Below the pieces are notes generated by a model that had not been told where the DNA came from, did no database searches, and saw only the letters and a program-made list of their open reading frames with translations. Position numbers and translations under genes: made by a program. A stretch of DNA of 39,841 bases, from contig USAT01000005.1 of NCBI GenBank assembly GCA_900552725.1, positions 1-39,841 of the forward strand, given 5' to 3'. Source of the DNA: an uncultured Eubacteriales bacterium. Lineage in GTDB: Bacteria; Bacillota; Clostridia; Oscillospirales; Oscillospiraceae. Shown here piece by piece: positions 28,681 through 37,327 of the stretch (its first letter is position 1; each line of letters begins with the position of its first letter).

Positions 28681-29891
28681 TGCGCGGCCTCCTTTCCATG
28701 AGTGCGGTCAAGCATGGTCTTGGGCGGCACGGTCTCCCGCTCCGCCACGTTGGTGCGGGGTCCCAGCACCGCGATGCCCCAGCTGTCGGGGTCGGCCGCC
28801 TCCTCCGGCGGCGCACCCACCTGGGCCCTGCGGCCGATGCGGCAGCCCTCGCCCACGATGGCGTAGGCCACCCGTGCCCCGTCCTCGATGACCGCGCCGG
28901 GCATCACCACGGAATAGGACACCTCCGCCCGCTGCCCCACATGGCAGCCGGTGGACAGCACGCTGTTCTTCACCTCGCCCAGGATCTCGCAGCCCCTGGC
29001 TACGGCGCTGTTGCCGATGTCGGCATGCTCACCCACATAGGCCGGAGGACACACGGCGGTGCGGCCGTGGATGGGCCACCGCTCGTCCAGCAGATTCAGG
29101 CCCGATCCGGGGGTCAGCATGTCCATGTTGGCGTCCCACAGGCTATCTAGGGTGCCCACGTCCTTCCAGTACCCCTCGAACCGATAGGCCACCATCCGCT
29201 CCCCGGCATTCAGCATGGCGGGGATGATGTCCTTGCCGAAGTCGTTGCTGGAGTCCACCTTGGCCTCGTCGGCGATGAGGTAGGAGCGCAGCTTGGACCA
29301 GGTGAAGATATAGATGCCCATGGACGCCAGATTGCTCTTGGGCTCCTTGGGTTTTTCGGCAAATTCGGTGATGTTGTCCTCTCCGTCCACATTCATGATG
29401 CCGAAGCGGCTGGCCTCAGACCAGGGCACCTCCATCACGGAGATGGTGCAGGCTGCGTTCGCCGCCTTGTGGCGGCGCAGCATGTCGGAGTAGTCCATCT
29501 TATAGATGTGGTCGCCGGACAGCACCGCCACATAGTCCGGGTCGTACAGATCCACGAACCCGATGTTCTGATAGATGGCGTTGGCGGTGCCCTTGTACCA
29601 GTCGGCACCGGTGGCGCTCTGGTACGGCGGCAGGATGTGTACGCCGCCGTTGGCACGGTCCAGCTCCCAGGGCTGGCCGTTGCCGATGTAGTTGTTCAGC
29701 TCCAGCGGCCGGTACTGGGTCAGCACGCCCACCGTGTCGATGCCGGAGTTGGCACAGTTGGACAGGGGAAAATCAATGATGCGGAACTTGCCGCCGAAGG
29801 GGACGGCGGGCTTGGCCATGTCGCCGGTCAGCACATGCAGGCGGCTTCCCTGCCCACCGGCCAGCAGCATGGCGATACATTCTTTCTTCAT
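28677..29891 (-). CDS. glgC: Glucose-1-phosphate adenylyltransferase (ADP-glucose pyrophosphorylase)
   Basis: The committed step of glycogen synthesis: glucose 1-phosphate and ATP give ADP-glucose. The N-terminal glycine loop MLLAGGQGSRL is intact, followed by KPAVPFGGKFRIIDFPLSNC. The catalytic Asp region VAVLSGDHIYKMDY lies near residue 125 and the sugar-binding EFAEKP near 190. The C-terminal half is a beta-helix with VSYSVVMPGAVIEDGARV. At 404 residues it is typical. ATG 29891 has CAGGAGGTG upstream and follows glgB by 36 bases. Its stop codon overlaps the glgD start. Confidence 0.97.
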   Translation of the reverse strand: MKKECIAMLLAGGQGSRLHVLTGDMAKPAVPFGGKFRIIDFPLSNCANSGIDTVGVLTQYRPLELNNYIGNGQPWELDRANGGVHILPPYQSATGADWYKGTANAIYQNIGFVDLYDPDYVAVLSGDHIYKMDYSDMLRRHKAANAACTISVMEVPWSEASRFGIMNVDGEDNITEFAEKPKEPKSNLASMGIYIFTWSKLRSYLIADEAKVDSSNDFGKDIIPAMLNAGERMVAYRFEGYWKDVGTLDSLWDANMDMLTPGSGLNLLDERWPIHGRTAVCPPAYVGEHADIGNSAVARGCEILGEVKNSVLSTGCHVGQRAEVSYSVVMPGAVIEDGARVAYAIVGEGCRIGRRAQVGAPPEEAADPDSWGIAVLGPRTNVAERETVPPKTMLDRTHGKEAAQ

Positions 29892-29927
29892 GTGACTGCA
29901 CCTCCTGATGTTCGGAAACGGCGCGCC

Positions 29928-31796
29928 TCAGCGGCCGTTCACTTGTTTGGTCAGCTTGCCTTTTCCCTGCAAAATCACCGCGCCCAGCGGCGGCACGCGC
30001 ACCGCGATGGACTGGGCCTGCTGATGTGCGGGAATGAATTCCGTCTCAATGGGCTCCGGGTTGGTGACGCCGCTGCCGCCCCACCGGGCGTCGTCGGTGT
30101 TGAAGACCTCCTCATACCGGGCCTTGGGCGGCACGCCGAAGCGATAGCCCTCCACCGCCACGGGAGAGAAGTTGATGACGGCGATCAGCGACTTGCCGCT
30201 GCGGTCCGTCCGCCGGAACACCAGCACGTTGTTGTAGTTGTCGTCGGCCACCAGCCACTGGAAGCCGTCCCAGTCCCGGTCATTCTCCCACAGGGCCCTG
30301 TGGGCCTTATAGAACTTATTCAGCGCCCGGATGCACTCGTGGGTCTGGCGGCAATCCTCTTCCTCGTCCAGCAGGTACCAGTCCAGCGCCTTGCGGAAGT
30401 CCCACTCGTGCCATTGCGCCAGCTCCGTGCCCATAAAGGTCAGCACCTTGCCGGGATGGCACAGCATGTACGCGTAGAAGCCCCGGACGCCCGCCAGCTG
30501 CTGCCACTTGTCGCCGGGCATCTTGCCCCGCAGCGAGCCCTTCATGTGCACCACCTCGTCGTGGGACACCGGCAGCACGAAATTCTCGGAAAAGGCGTAC
30601 ACCATGGAGAAGGTCACGTCCCGGTGGTGGTGCTGGCGGAAGAAGGGATCCATCTTCAGATAGTGGCACACGTCGTTCATCCAGCCCATGTTCCACTTCA
30701 GGTTGAAGCCCAAACCGCCCTCCTCCGGGGGATAGGTCACCATGGGCCAGGCGGTGGACTCCTCCGCCACCATCAGCGCCGCGCCGTCGATGGCAAAGGC
30801 GGTGCGGTTGAGCTGCCGCAGGAACTCGATGGCCTCCAGATTCTCCTTGCCGCCGTTCTGATTGGGCCGCCACTGCTGCCGGTCATAGTCCAGATACAGC
30901 ATGGACGCCACCGCGTCCACCCGCAGTCCGTCGATGTGGTACTCCCGCAGCCAGTAGGCGGCGGAGGACAGCAGGAAGCTGCACACCTCCGGCTTGCCGA
31001 AGTCAAAGACCCGTGTTCCCCAGCTCTCATGCTCCCATTTCAGGGGGTCGCTGTACTCATACAGGCACGAGCCGTCGAACTGGATCAGCCCGTGGCTGTC
31101 CTTGCAGAAGTGGGCGGGCACCCAGTCCAGGATCACGCCGATCCCGGCCCGATGGAGCCTGTCCACCAGATACATGAAGTCATGGGGCGTGCCGTAGCGG
31201 CTGGTGGGCGCGAAATAACCCACGCACTGATAGCCCCAGCTGTCGTCCAGCGGATACTCCGTCACCGGCAGCAGCTCCACATAGTTATAGCCCATATCCC
31301 GGACATACAGCGCCAGCTGGTCAGCAATGTCGCGGTAGTTCAGCACCTGGCCGTCCTCTGTTCGCCGCCAGGAGCCCAGATGCACCTCATAGATGTTCAC
31401 AAAGCCCTCGGCGGGGTGGGTGCCCTCCCGCCGCTGCCGCCATTTCTCGTCGTGCCAGGTATAGCCGCCGATGTCGTACAGCTTGCTGTTGGTAGAGGGC
31501 CGGGTCTCCTGATGGAAGCCGTAGGGATCGGACTTCCATACCTCCCGGCCGTCACACTGGGTCACCACATACTGATAGGCGTCGAACTGTCTGGCGTTTT
31601 CCACCGTCAGCTCCCATGCTCCGTCCGCCAGGCGGCGCATGTCCCACCGCTGCCACTCGTTGAAATCGCCGCACAGGGCCACGCATCGTGCCTGGGGCGC
31701 CCATACCCGGAACACCCAGCCGCCATCGCAGGGGTGTGCGCCAAAATATTCATAGGCGCTGTCCCACACGCCGCCGGACAACTCCTGTCTGTCCAT
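29928..31796 (-). CDS. glgB: 1,4-alpha-glucan (glycogen) branching enzyme
   Basis: Makes the alpha-1,6 branches of glycogen (GH13). The N-terminal carbohydrate-binding module 48 region is near residues 25-110 (FRVWAPQARCVALCGDFNEW). GH13 motifs are region I GVILDWVPAHF near 245, region II GLRVDAVASML near 310 (Asp nucleophile), region III VAEEST near 365 (Glu acid/base) and region IV LPVSHDEVVH near 430. The C-terminal beta-domain ends near the last residues. The frame opens at GTG 31805, which overlaps the AGGAGG site; ATG 31796, 8 nt from that site, is the better start (622 residues). It is the first gene of the operon. Confidence 0.96.
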   Translation of the reverse strand: MDRQELSGGVWDSAYEYFGAHPCDGGWVFRVWAPQARCVALCGDFNEWQRWDMRRLADGAWELTVENARQFDAYQYVVTQCDGREVWKSDPYGFHQETRPSTNSKLYDIGGYTWHDEKWRQRREGTHPAEGFVNIYEVHLGSWRRTEDGQVLNYRDIADQLALYVRDMGYNYVELLPVTEYPLDDSWGYQCVGYFAPTSRYGTPHDFMYLVDRLHRAGIGVILDWVPAHFCKDSHGLIQFDGSCLYEYSDPLKWEHESWGTRVFDFGKPEVCSFLLSSAAYWLREYHIDGLRVDAVASMLYLDYDRQQWRPNQNGGKENLEAIEFLRQLNRTAFAIDGAALMVAEESTAWPMVTYPPEEGGLGFNLKWNMGWMNDVCHYLKMDPFFRQHHHRDVTFSMVYAFSENFVLPVSHDEVVHMKGSLRGKMPGDKWQQLAGVRGFYAYMLCHPGKVLTFMGTELAQWHEWDFRKALDWYLLDEEEDCRQTHECIRALNKFYKAHRALWENDRDWDGFQWLVADDNYNNVLVFRRTDRSGKSLIAVINFSPVAVEGYRFGVPPKARYEEVFNTDDARWGGSGVTNPEPIETEFIPAHQQAQSIAVRVPPLGAVILQGKGKLTKQVNGR

Positions 31797-31874
31797 TCCC
31801 GGCACCTCCTGTCTGTTATAGCACGGCGCCCCCGCAAAAAAGGGCGATATGCTACGCTATTTTATCGTATGGAC

Positions 31875-31903
31875 ATTTTACTCCATTTCCGCCCACCCGT
31901 CAA
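31875..31903 (-). promoter_or_regulatory. Promoter of the glycogen operon
   Basis: On the minus strand TTGACG (31903-31898), a 17-base spacer and TAAAAT (31880-31875) form a good sigma-A promoter about 80 bases before glgB. The leader between it and the gene is AT-rich at first. I see no clear operator or riboswitch there. Confidence 0.65.
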
Positions 31904-31945
31904 TGCAATCGGCCATTGTTTCAAAAGAAGGAAGCATGACGGGCC

Positions 31946-32011
31946 GTCGAGGACGGCGGCCCCTACGCATCAACCGCCGACAGAATATTTGTAGGGGGCG
32001 GCGTCCCCGAC
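31946..32011. repeat. REP-like intergenic inverted repeat
   Basis: Two 21-base arms (31946-31966 and 31991-32011) are inverse copies with three differences, centred on GGCCCCTAC / GTAGGGGGC, around a 24-base AT-richer loop. GC-rich arms ending in CCCCTAC are the style of short palindromic intergenic repeats seen in Clostridia. It lies between the glgB promoter and the ABC permease terminator and does not encode protein. Confidence 0.65.
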
Positions 32012-32050
32012 GCCCCGCCCGGTATACGCACCGCCTGTGCAAAACGATGA

Positions 32051-32080
32051 CCCCCACCGCTCCTGACGGAGCAGTGGGGG
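32051..32080 (-). terminator. Terminator of the MacB-like export operon
   Basis: A 13-bp stem (CCCCCACTGCTCC paired with GGAGCGGTGGGGG, one wobble, 4-base loop) lies 10 bases after the permease stop codon on the minus strand. The T run after it is weak (CATCGTTTT). Confidence 0.75.
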
Positions 32081-32090
32081 CGATATGTTT

Positions 32091-33338
32091 TTATTCTCTC
32101 CGCAGTGCCTCGATGGGGTTCAGCTTCGAGGCCTTTACCGCGGGCATCAATCCGAACACCACGCCGATCACCATGGAGAAGGCCACGGCCACGGCGCAGG
32201 CGCCCACACTGATGGCCACCGGCGTTCCCATCACCGAGCTGAGCATGTACGCCAACCCGATGCCGCAGGCCACGCCCAGGATACCGCCCAGGCTGGTCAG
32301 CACCGCCGCCTCCGTCAGGAACTGCCACAGGATGCGGCTCTGCTGCGCGCCGATGGCGATCTTCAGGCCGATCTCGCGGGTGCGCTCCGTCACGGACACC
32401 AGCATAATGTTCATGACGCCGATGCCGCCCACCACCAGAGAGATGGCGGCGATCCAGATCAGCTGCTTGTTGGTGGTCTCCGACAGGCTCTGCAGGTCGG
32501 CGGCCTGCTGCAGCAGATCCTTGGCCTGATACTTGTACTTGTCGGTGGACACCACGTTGTCGTTCAGGTACTGGGCCACATTGTTGCCCGCCTCGGTCAT
32601 GTCGTTGGTGGAGGTGGCACGCACCGCCACGGACGCGGGCTCGTCATACCGGTACACGATGGGCCAGCAGGTGTTGGGAATGATGATGGTACCGGAGGTA
32701 TTTCCGGAGTACATATAGTAGTCGCTGACCGAGTTGATCACCGGCTCCGAGGTGGACTTCTGGCTGATGACGCCCACCACCACGAAGGGCTCACCCTGGA
32801 TCTCCACAGTGCCGCCGATGGGATTCAGACCCTGGAACAGGCTCTGGGCCGTGTTGGCGTCCAGCAGCGCCACCTTGCGGCAGGTGGTAAAATCGCTTTC
32901 AATGAAGCCCCGACCGTAATTGACCATATACCCCGTCACCGACAGGAAGTGGCTGTCGCCGCCGTAGATGGCGCCATTGAAGGAACTGTTGCCCACGTAC
33001 ACGCCATCGGCCCAGCTGCGGGAGTAGTACAGGGAGGATTCCCGCACCTTATCAAGCTTGTCGATCTCATCCCGCATCTCTGCCGTGATCATGGAGATGC
33101 CGTCGGGCACGCTGGCATAGGAGAAATCTATCTGATTGTTGTCCTGCATCAGCGTCACATCCACCACATTGTTGCCCGCGCCGATCAGGTTCTGCTTGAT
33201 CTGCTCGTTGGTGCCCTTGATGGTGGACACGATGGTGATGATGGCGGCGATGCCGATGATGATGCCCAGCATCGTCAGGAAGGAGCGCAGCTTGTGGCTC
33301 CACACGCCCTGAAAGGCGAGATTGATATTTTCCAGCAT
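32091..33338 (-). CDS. MacB-type ABC transporter permease
   Basis: The membrane-spanning part of a MacB-like exporter. The N-terminal helix (SFLTMLGIIIGIAAIITIVS) is followed by a large extracytoplasmic MacB_PCD domain (about 50-275) and three C-terminal FtsX-type helices (LIWIAAISLVVGGIGVMNIM; LTSLGGILGVACGIGLAYML; SVGACAVAVAFSMVIGVVFG). The conserved cytoplasmic segment ERTREIGLKIAIGA, which contacts the ATPase, is present. At 415 residues it is full length. It lies 12 bases after the second adaptor gene and is the last gene of the four-gene operon. In Gram-positives such systems export peptides, antimicrobials or lipophilic compounds; the substrate is unknown. Confidence 0.92.
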   Translation of the reverse strand: MLENINLAFQGVWSHKLRSFLTMLGIIIGIAAIITIVSTIKGTNEQIKQNLIGAGNNVVDVTLMQDNNQIDFSYASVPDGISMITAEMRDEIDKLDKVRESSLYYSRSWADGVYVGNSSFNGAIYGGDSHFLSVTGYMVNYGRGFIESDFTTCRKVALLDANTAQSLFQGLNPIGGTVEIQGEPFVVVGVISQKSTSEPVINSVSDYYMYSGNTSGTIIIPNTCWPIVYRYDEPASVAVRATSTNDMTEAGNNVAQYLNDNVVSTDKYKYQAKDLLQQAADLQSLSETTNKQLIWIAAISLVVGGIGVMNIMLVSVTERTREIGLKIAIGAQQSRILWQFLTEAAVLTSLGGILGVACGIGLAYMLSSVMGTPVAISVGACAVAVAFSMVIGVVFGLMPAVKASKLNPIEALRRE

Positions 33339-33350
33339 CCGCGCACCTCC

Positions 33351-35108
33351 TTACATGCCGTTATAGAGCTGATCCCGTGTGGCCTCCACGGTACCGGCTC
33401 CCTCGGCCACATTGCGTCCGTAGGGGAAGGCCACGAAATCGTCCACCGTCAGGCCGCCGCGGATCTGGGTATAGCTGCCCCACAGGTTGCGGCCCGTCTG
33501 CACCCAGCGCTTTTCCAGTCTGTCATGGTCGCCCCGCACCAGCACATAGCTCTTGCCGTTCTCGGTGCGGATGAACATACTCTCCAGATACAGGGTGTTG
33601 CCGTCGGCACTGCCGGTACTGTTCTGATAGGACATCTCCACATAGTCGCCCTCCCGCAGGTCGGCGTCCTCCGAGACGAATACCTTGAAGGGATAGTAGG
33701 ACACGTTGCTGTTGCCGTCGCTCCAGGAGTTGGCGTTGTCGGTGGGATAGTCGCTGATCTCCACGATCTCACCCTCGGCGCTGGCACCGGTCATCCAGGA
33801 GCTGACCTGTACCGTCTCGCCGATGCTGACCGTATCCAGCTCCAGCTCGCTGAGGGCGCCCTCGATGTAGTAGCCGCCTCCGCCGGAGACCTCCACCACC
33901 GCCTGGGTCTTGTCAAAGTCGGCGCTGCCGGAATCCCGCACCGCCTTGATGGTGCCGTTCAGCTCACTGTACACGGTATCGCTGCCCACTTCCTTCTTGA
34001 CCTGCTCCAGATTCACCGCCGCCAGCTTGATGGTCACGTCCATTTCGCTGATCTCCCGGATCTTGTCGCGGATCATCTTGACCAGTTCTTCCTTGGGATA
34101 GGACTCCTCAAACAGCTTCTGCAGCTCCTCCAGCTCCTTCTGCAGGGCCAGGATCTCGTCGGTGGTGCCGTCGATCACGATCTGGGGCGCCTCCGCCAGC
34201 TTGGCCGGGAAGATCTTCACCGTCTCCTTGGGCGTTTCCGGCTGGTCCTCTCCGGTGCCGGGCAGCACGGGAACGATCTGGCCGTCATCGCCGGTCTGTC
34301 CGGCAACATCACCGGTATCGCCGGTCTCACCGCCGGTCTGGCCGCCTTCGCCGCTCTCTCCGCCGCCGGAGGGATTCACCCATTCCAGCCGCAGGCCGCA
34401 GCAGTTGACGATATCGCCCAGGGTGGTGTTGTCCACATGGATTACCAGCACCACATACACAACAGCTCCGCTGTTCTCCGGCAGCAGCTTGATCAGATTC
34501 TCCGACGTCAGCGCATCCTCGGAATTCCAGTCATAGTACAGGGGCTTTTCCTTGCTGCCGTCGCCGGACAGCTTCGTCAGCAGCTGCGGCTTGCCCGCTT
34601 CTATGGGCTGGGTCTCCTTATCGAAGATACCCTTTCGGCTCTCCTCGTACTTCTTGTCGATCTCCGCCTGCAGTTCATCCATCTTTTCCTGCAGGGCCTC
34701 CTGATCCATAGCCAGCTGCAGGCGCTCCAGCTCCTTCTTGGAAGTCTCCAGCGCCAGCACCTGCTTTTCATAGGCGATCTGGGCCCGCTCCACGTCCAGA
34801 GAGGTCAGTGTGGTGTCGTAGGACAGCAGCTTGTCGCCCTTCTTGACGGTCTGGCCCTCCTCCACATAGACCTTGCTGACCTTCTGGGTGTCGGACAGAA
34901 AGATCTTCTGCATCTCGTCGGTGGTCACCATGCCGCTGGTCTGGGAGGTATCGCCCCAGTAGTCGCTCATGCTGAAATCGGACACGGCGTATACATTCAC
35001 ATTGCCCCGCTGGGCATTGCGGGCCAGCGTCAGGCCGCCCCACACAACGCCGCAGGCCGCAACCACACCGGCGGCGATCAGCAAGCCCCGCTTTACCGTT
35101 TTATTCAT
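33351..35108 (-). CDS. Efflux adaptor (membrane fusion protein-like) with Gly/Asp-rich insert
   Basis: The 585-residue extracytoplasmic adaptor of the exporter has an N-terminal membrane helix (KRGLLIAAGVVAACGVVWGG). The first lipoyl half KVYVEEGQTVKKGDKLLSYD is near residue 80, followed by a helical hairpin split into two parts (ERLQLAMDQEALQEKMDELQ; LQKELEELQKLFEESYPKEE). The second half has VQVSSWMTGASAEGEIVEI. Between the helices, about residues 225-290, lies an unusual domain with a Gly/Asp/Glu/Thr-rich unstructured run (GGGESGEGGQTGGETGDTGD). Most adaptors are 350-450 residues, so this insert is extra. The gene overlaps the ATPase stop by 8 bases and precedes the permease by 12. Confidence 0.88.
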   Translation of the reverse strand: MNKTVKRGLLIAAGVVAACGVVWGGLTLARNAQRGNVNVYAVSDFSMSDYWGDTSQTSGMVTTDEMQKIFLSDTQKVSKVYVEEGQTVKKGDKLLSYDTTLTSLDVERAQIAYEKQVLALETSKKELERLQLAMDQEALQEKMDELQAEIDKKYEESRKGIFDKETQPIEAGKPQLLTKLSGDGSKEKPLYYDWNSEDALTSENLIKLLPENSGAVVYVVLVIHVDNTTLGDIVNCCGLRLEWVNPSGGGESGEGGQTGGETGDTGDVAGQTGDDGQIVPVLPGTGEDQPETPKETVKIFPAKLAEAPQIVIDGTTDEILALQKELEELQKLFEESYPKEELVKMIRDKIREISEMDVTIKLAAVNLEQVKKEVGSDTVYSELNGTIKAVRDSGSADFDKTQAVVEVSGGGGYYIEGALSELELDTVSIGETVQVSSWMTGASAEGEIVEISDYPTDNANSWSDGNSNVSYYPFKVFVSEDADLREGDYVEMSYQNSTGSADGNTLYLESMFIRTENGKSYVLVRGDHDRLEKRWVQTGRNLWGSYTQIRGGLTVDDFVAFPYGRNVAEGAGTVEATRDQLYNGM

Positions 35109-35787
35109 CGTTTTCTCCTCCGCTCAGCACGCCGTCCTTGATGGTCATGATGGTATCAGCATGGTGTGCGATACCCCGGTCGTGGGTGATCATGATGATG
35201 GTGGAGCCGCTGTCGTGGAGCTGATGGAACAGCTCCATCACCTGTGCGCCGCTGGCGCTGTCCAGCGCGCCGGTGGGCTCGTCGGCCAACAGCAGCCGGG
35301 GCTTGCCCACGATGGCGCGGGCAATGGCCACACGCTGACACTGTCCGCCGGACAGCTGGTCGGGCCGGTGGTCGATCCGGTCAGAAAGACCCACCGTCTC
35401 CAGCGCGGCCCGGGCACGCTCCCGCCGCTCTTCCTTCTTCACGCCGCCGTACAGCAGCGGCAGCGCCACGTTGTCCAGCGCCGTCAGCTTGGGCAGCAGG
35501 TGGAAGGACTGGAACACGAAGCCGATCTCCTTGTTCCGCACCTCCGCCAGCTCCTTGCCGGAGCACTTGGTGATCTCCCGCTCCCCCAGCAGATAGCTGC
35601 CGCTGGTGGGCACATCCAGACAGCCGATCAGGTTCATCAGCGTGGTCTTTCCGCTGCCGGAAGGCCCCATGATCGCCAGATAATCCCCCTCGTTCACGTC
35701 CAGACTCACGTTTTTCAGCACGCGGGTCACGGTCTTGCCCATGGGATAATCCTTGCAAATATCGCGCATCTGTAAGATCATGCTCAT
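35101..35787 (-). CDS. MacB-type ABC transporter ATPase
   Basis: The ATP-hydrolysing subunit of the exporter (LolD/MacB class). It has Walker A IMGPSGSGKTTLMNLIG near residue 38, the Q-loop FVFQSFHLLPKLTALDNVAL near 95, the signature LSGGQCQRVAIARAI near 145, Walker B LLLADEPTGALDS near 165 and the H-loop ITHDR near 202. The signature has Cys where Gln is usual at its sixth position. At 228 residues it is typical. It overlaps the upstream adaptor by 4 bases (ATGA) and the downstream adaptor by 8, so all are coupled. Confidence 0.95.
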   Translation of the reverse strand: MSMILQMRDICKDYPMGKTVTRVLKNVSLDVNEGDYLAIMGPSGSGKTTLMNLIGCLDVPTSGSYLLGEREITKCSGKELAEVRNKEIGFVFQSFHLLPKLTALDNVALPLLYGGVKKEERRERARAALETVGLSDRIDHRPDQLSGGQCQRVAIARAIVGKPRLLLADEPTGALDSASGAQVMELFHQLHDSGSTIIMITHDRGIAHHADTIMTIKDGVLSGGENDE

Positions 35788-37115
35788 CCCTCCGCAACTG
35801 CGCTGTCATCCGCGGCAGGCAGCGCCGCGGCGCCGTCCTCCGGCATCACGTCCACAGCACCGTCCATACCGCCCTCGGGCATCACGTCCACGCCGCCGTC
35901 CATACCGTCCACGCCGCTCATATCGCCCATATCGCCCATGTCGCCGCCGCCCATACCGGGATCAAAGGTACCCTCGTCATAGGTGACGCAGGTCATGCCG
36001 GCCTTCAGGCTCTCGTCGGGGAAGGCGATGTAATCCTCGGCGGTCAGGCCGTCGGTGACAACGTAGGTGTCCATCTCCGCGTCATAGTCGCCTAGGGTCA
36101 GGCTGCGCTTTTCCAGCTTGCCCTTGGCGTTCTGGGCCCATACCCAGGGAGCGGAATCCACGTCATTGATGTAATACGCGGGCAGCTTCAGGGTGTCGGC
36201 GTCCTGCTCCGCGTCCTGACCGTAGTCCGGCTCGATGTACACATGCTGCCCCAGCAGCAGCCCGTCGCTGCTCTCCAGCTCCACATAGAAGGGGTACTTG
36301 CTGGACATGGCGGTGTCATCGCTGCCGCTGTCATAGTACCGGTTCTGGTTGCCCTGCTGGGCGTTCTCCCAATCGATGAGGGAGATGGTGCCCTTCCAGG
36401 TCTGATCGCTGACGCGGGAGCGGATCACCACAGCGGTGCCCTCCGTCAGGGTACCTGCGTTGTTCTCGTTGACATAGCCCTTCACCCGGAAGCCGCTGGT
36501 CTCCACGATGGTCATGAAGGGCAGGGGATTGCCGTTCTGATCGGTGCCGCCGTTCTCGTTGATGGCCTTGACCCGGCCCGCCACGGGAGAGGTGACCGTT
36601 ACGTTCTTCACGGTGCTCTGCAGCTTCTCGATATCCTTTGCCTTCAGAGAGATATTATACTCCTTCTCCAGAATATCCGTGGTGACCTGGCGGATCTCCA
36701 GGGTATACTGCATCTGCTTGTCGGAGGAGGCGGCGTTCTTGTCCTTTTCCAGCTGCTCCTTCTCCTCCTTCTTGCTGGCCAGCTCGTTCTGCATCTGCTC
36801 CAGCTCCAGCTGGGCCTTCTCCAGATCCAGCTTGGCCTGGCTCATGTCGTATGTAAACAGGGCGTCGCCCTCCTTGACCTCCTGATCCACCTTCACCTTG
36901 ATGGCATCCACCGTGGCGTTGTCGTTCTTCTTGATCTGCGTCTCGCTCTGAGACGTGACCATTCCGGCAAAGCGATCCACCAGGCCGGTGGAGCCCAGCC
37001 CGCAGATCATGGACACAGACTGTACCGAGGCTTCTCCCTCCGCGCTTGCGCCGCAGCCCGCCAGTACGGACAGCAGCATCACGGCAGCCAGCGCGATCAC
37101 AGCAAACTTTTTCAT
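35784..37115 (-). CDS. Lipoprotein efflux adaptor with Gly/Met/Asp-rich tail
   Basis: The first gene of the export operon encodes a 443-residue adaptor anchored as a lipoprotein (lipobox LAGC, Cys21). Lipoyl-like motif VDQEVKEGDALFTYDMSQAK is near residue 75. A coiled-coil hairpin spans about 95-150 (QLELEQMQNELASKKEEKEQ) and the second lipoyl half VTVTSPVAGRVKAINENGG is near 185. Beta domains follow (VIRSRVSDQTWKGTISLIDW). The last 60 residues are low-complexity, rich in Gly, Met, Asp and Val, with repeats of GDMGDM and a doubled VDVMPE unit. I choose ATG 37115 with AAGGAGA upstream; the frame opens 35 codons earlier, within the leader, without a ribosome binding site. Confidence 0.87.
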   Translation of the reverse strand: MKKFAVIALAAVMLLSVLAGCGASAEGEASVQSVSMICGLGSTGLVDRFAGMVTSQSETQIKKNDNATVDAIKVKVDQEVKEGDALFTYDMSQAKLDLEKAQLELEQMQNELASKKEEKEQLEKDKNAASSDKQMQYTLEIRQVTTDILEKEYNISLKAKDIEKLQSTVKNVTVTSPVAGRVKAINENGGTDQNGNPLPFMTIVETSGFRVKGYVNENNAGTLTEGTAVVIRSRVSDQTWKGTISLIDWENAQQGNQNRYYDSGSDDTAMSSKYPFYVELESSDGLLLGQHVYIEPDYGQDAEQDADTLKLPAYYINDVDSAPWVWAQNAKGKLEKRSLTLGDYDAEMDTYVVTDGLTAEDYIAFPDESLKAGMTCVTYDEGTFDPGMGGGDMGDMGDMSGVDGMDGGVDVMPEGGMDGAVDVMPEDGAAALPAADDSAVAEG

Positions 37116-37219
37116 CCCGTTTCTCCTTGTAATCTGTTTTGGAACTGAATTTTTGTCCATATAAATATAGACGTTCCGGCAGCGGAAAATGTTCCCGCTT
37201 TTTCCAATATTTTTCCTCA

Positions 37220-37239
37220 CAACTGTATTAGCACAGTTG
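37220..37239. promoter_or_regulatory. Palindromic operator at the export-operon promoter
   Basis: CAACTGT and ACAGTTG form a perfect 7-base dyad with a 6-base centre, just downstream of the -10 hexamer on the minus strand and so at or next to the transcription start. The location fits a repressor site. The form (CTGT...ACAG) is reminiscent of GntR/YtrA-type operators, but the regulator is not identified. Confidence 0.55.
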
Positions 37240-37247
37240 GTACACTC

Positions 37248-37275
37248 ATTATACCAGAGAGCAGTCCTTTGTCAA
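37248..37275 (-). promoter_or_regulatory. Consensus promoter of the export operon
   Basis: TTGACA (37275-37270), a 16-base spacer and TATAAT (37253-37248) on the minus strand match the sigma-A consensus in all twelve positions. Transcription would start near 37,241, giving a leader of about 125 bases before the lipoprotein adaptor gene. A dyad operator overlaps the start, so a strong promoter under repression is likely. Confidence 0.85.
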
Positions 37276-37288
37276 GCCAATTTCCCGC

Positions 37289-37320
37289 AAAAAAAGCTCC
37301 CCGACCGACAGTCGGGAAGC
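37289..37320 (-). terminator. Terminator after the regulator remnant
   Basis: On the minus strand CTTCCCGAC and GGTCGGGGAG form a GC-rich stem followed by CTTTTTTT. It lies just after the stop codon of the Xre-type remnant and before the export-operon promoter. Confidence 0.85.
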
Positions 37321-37327
37321 GCTGCTC

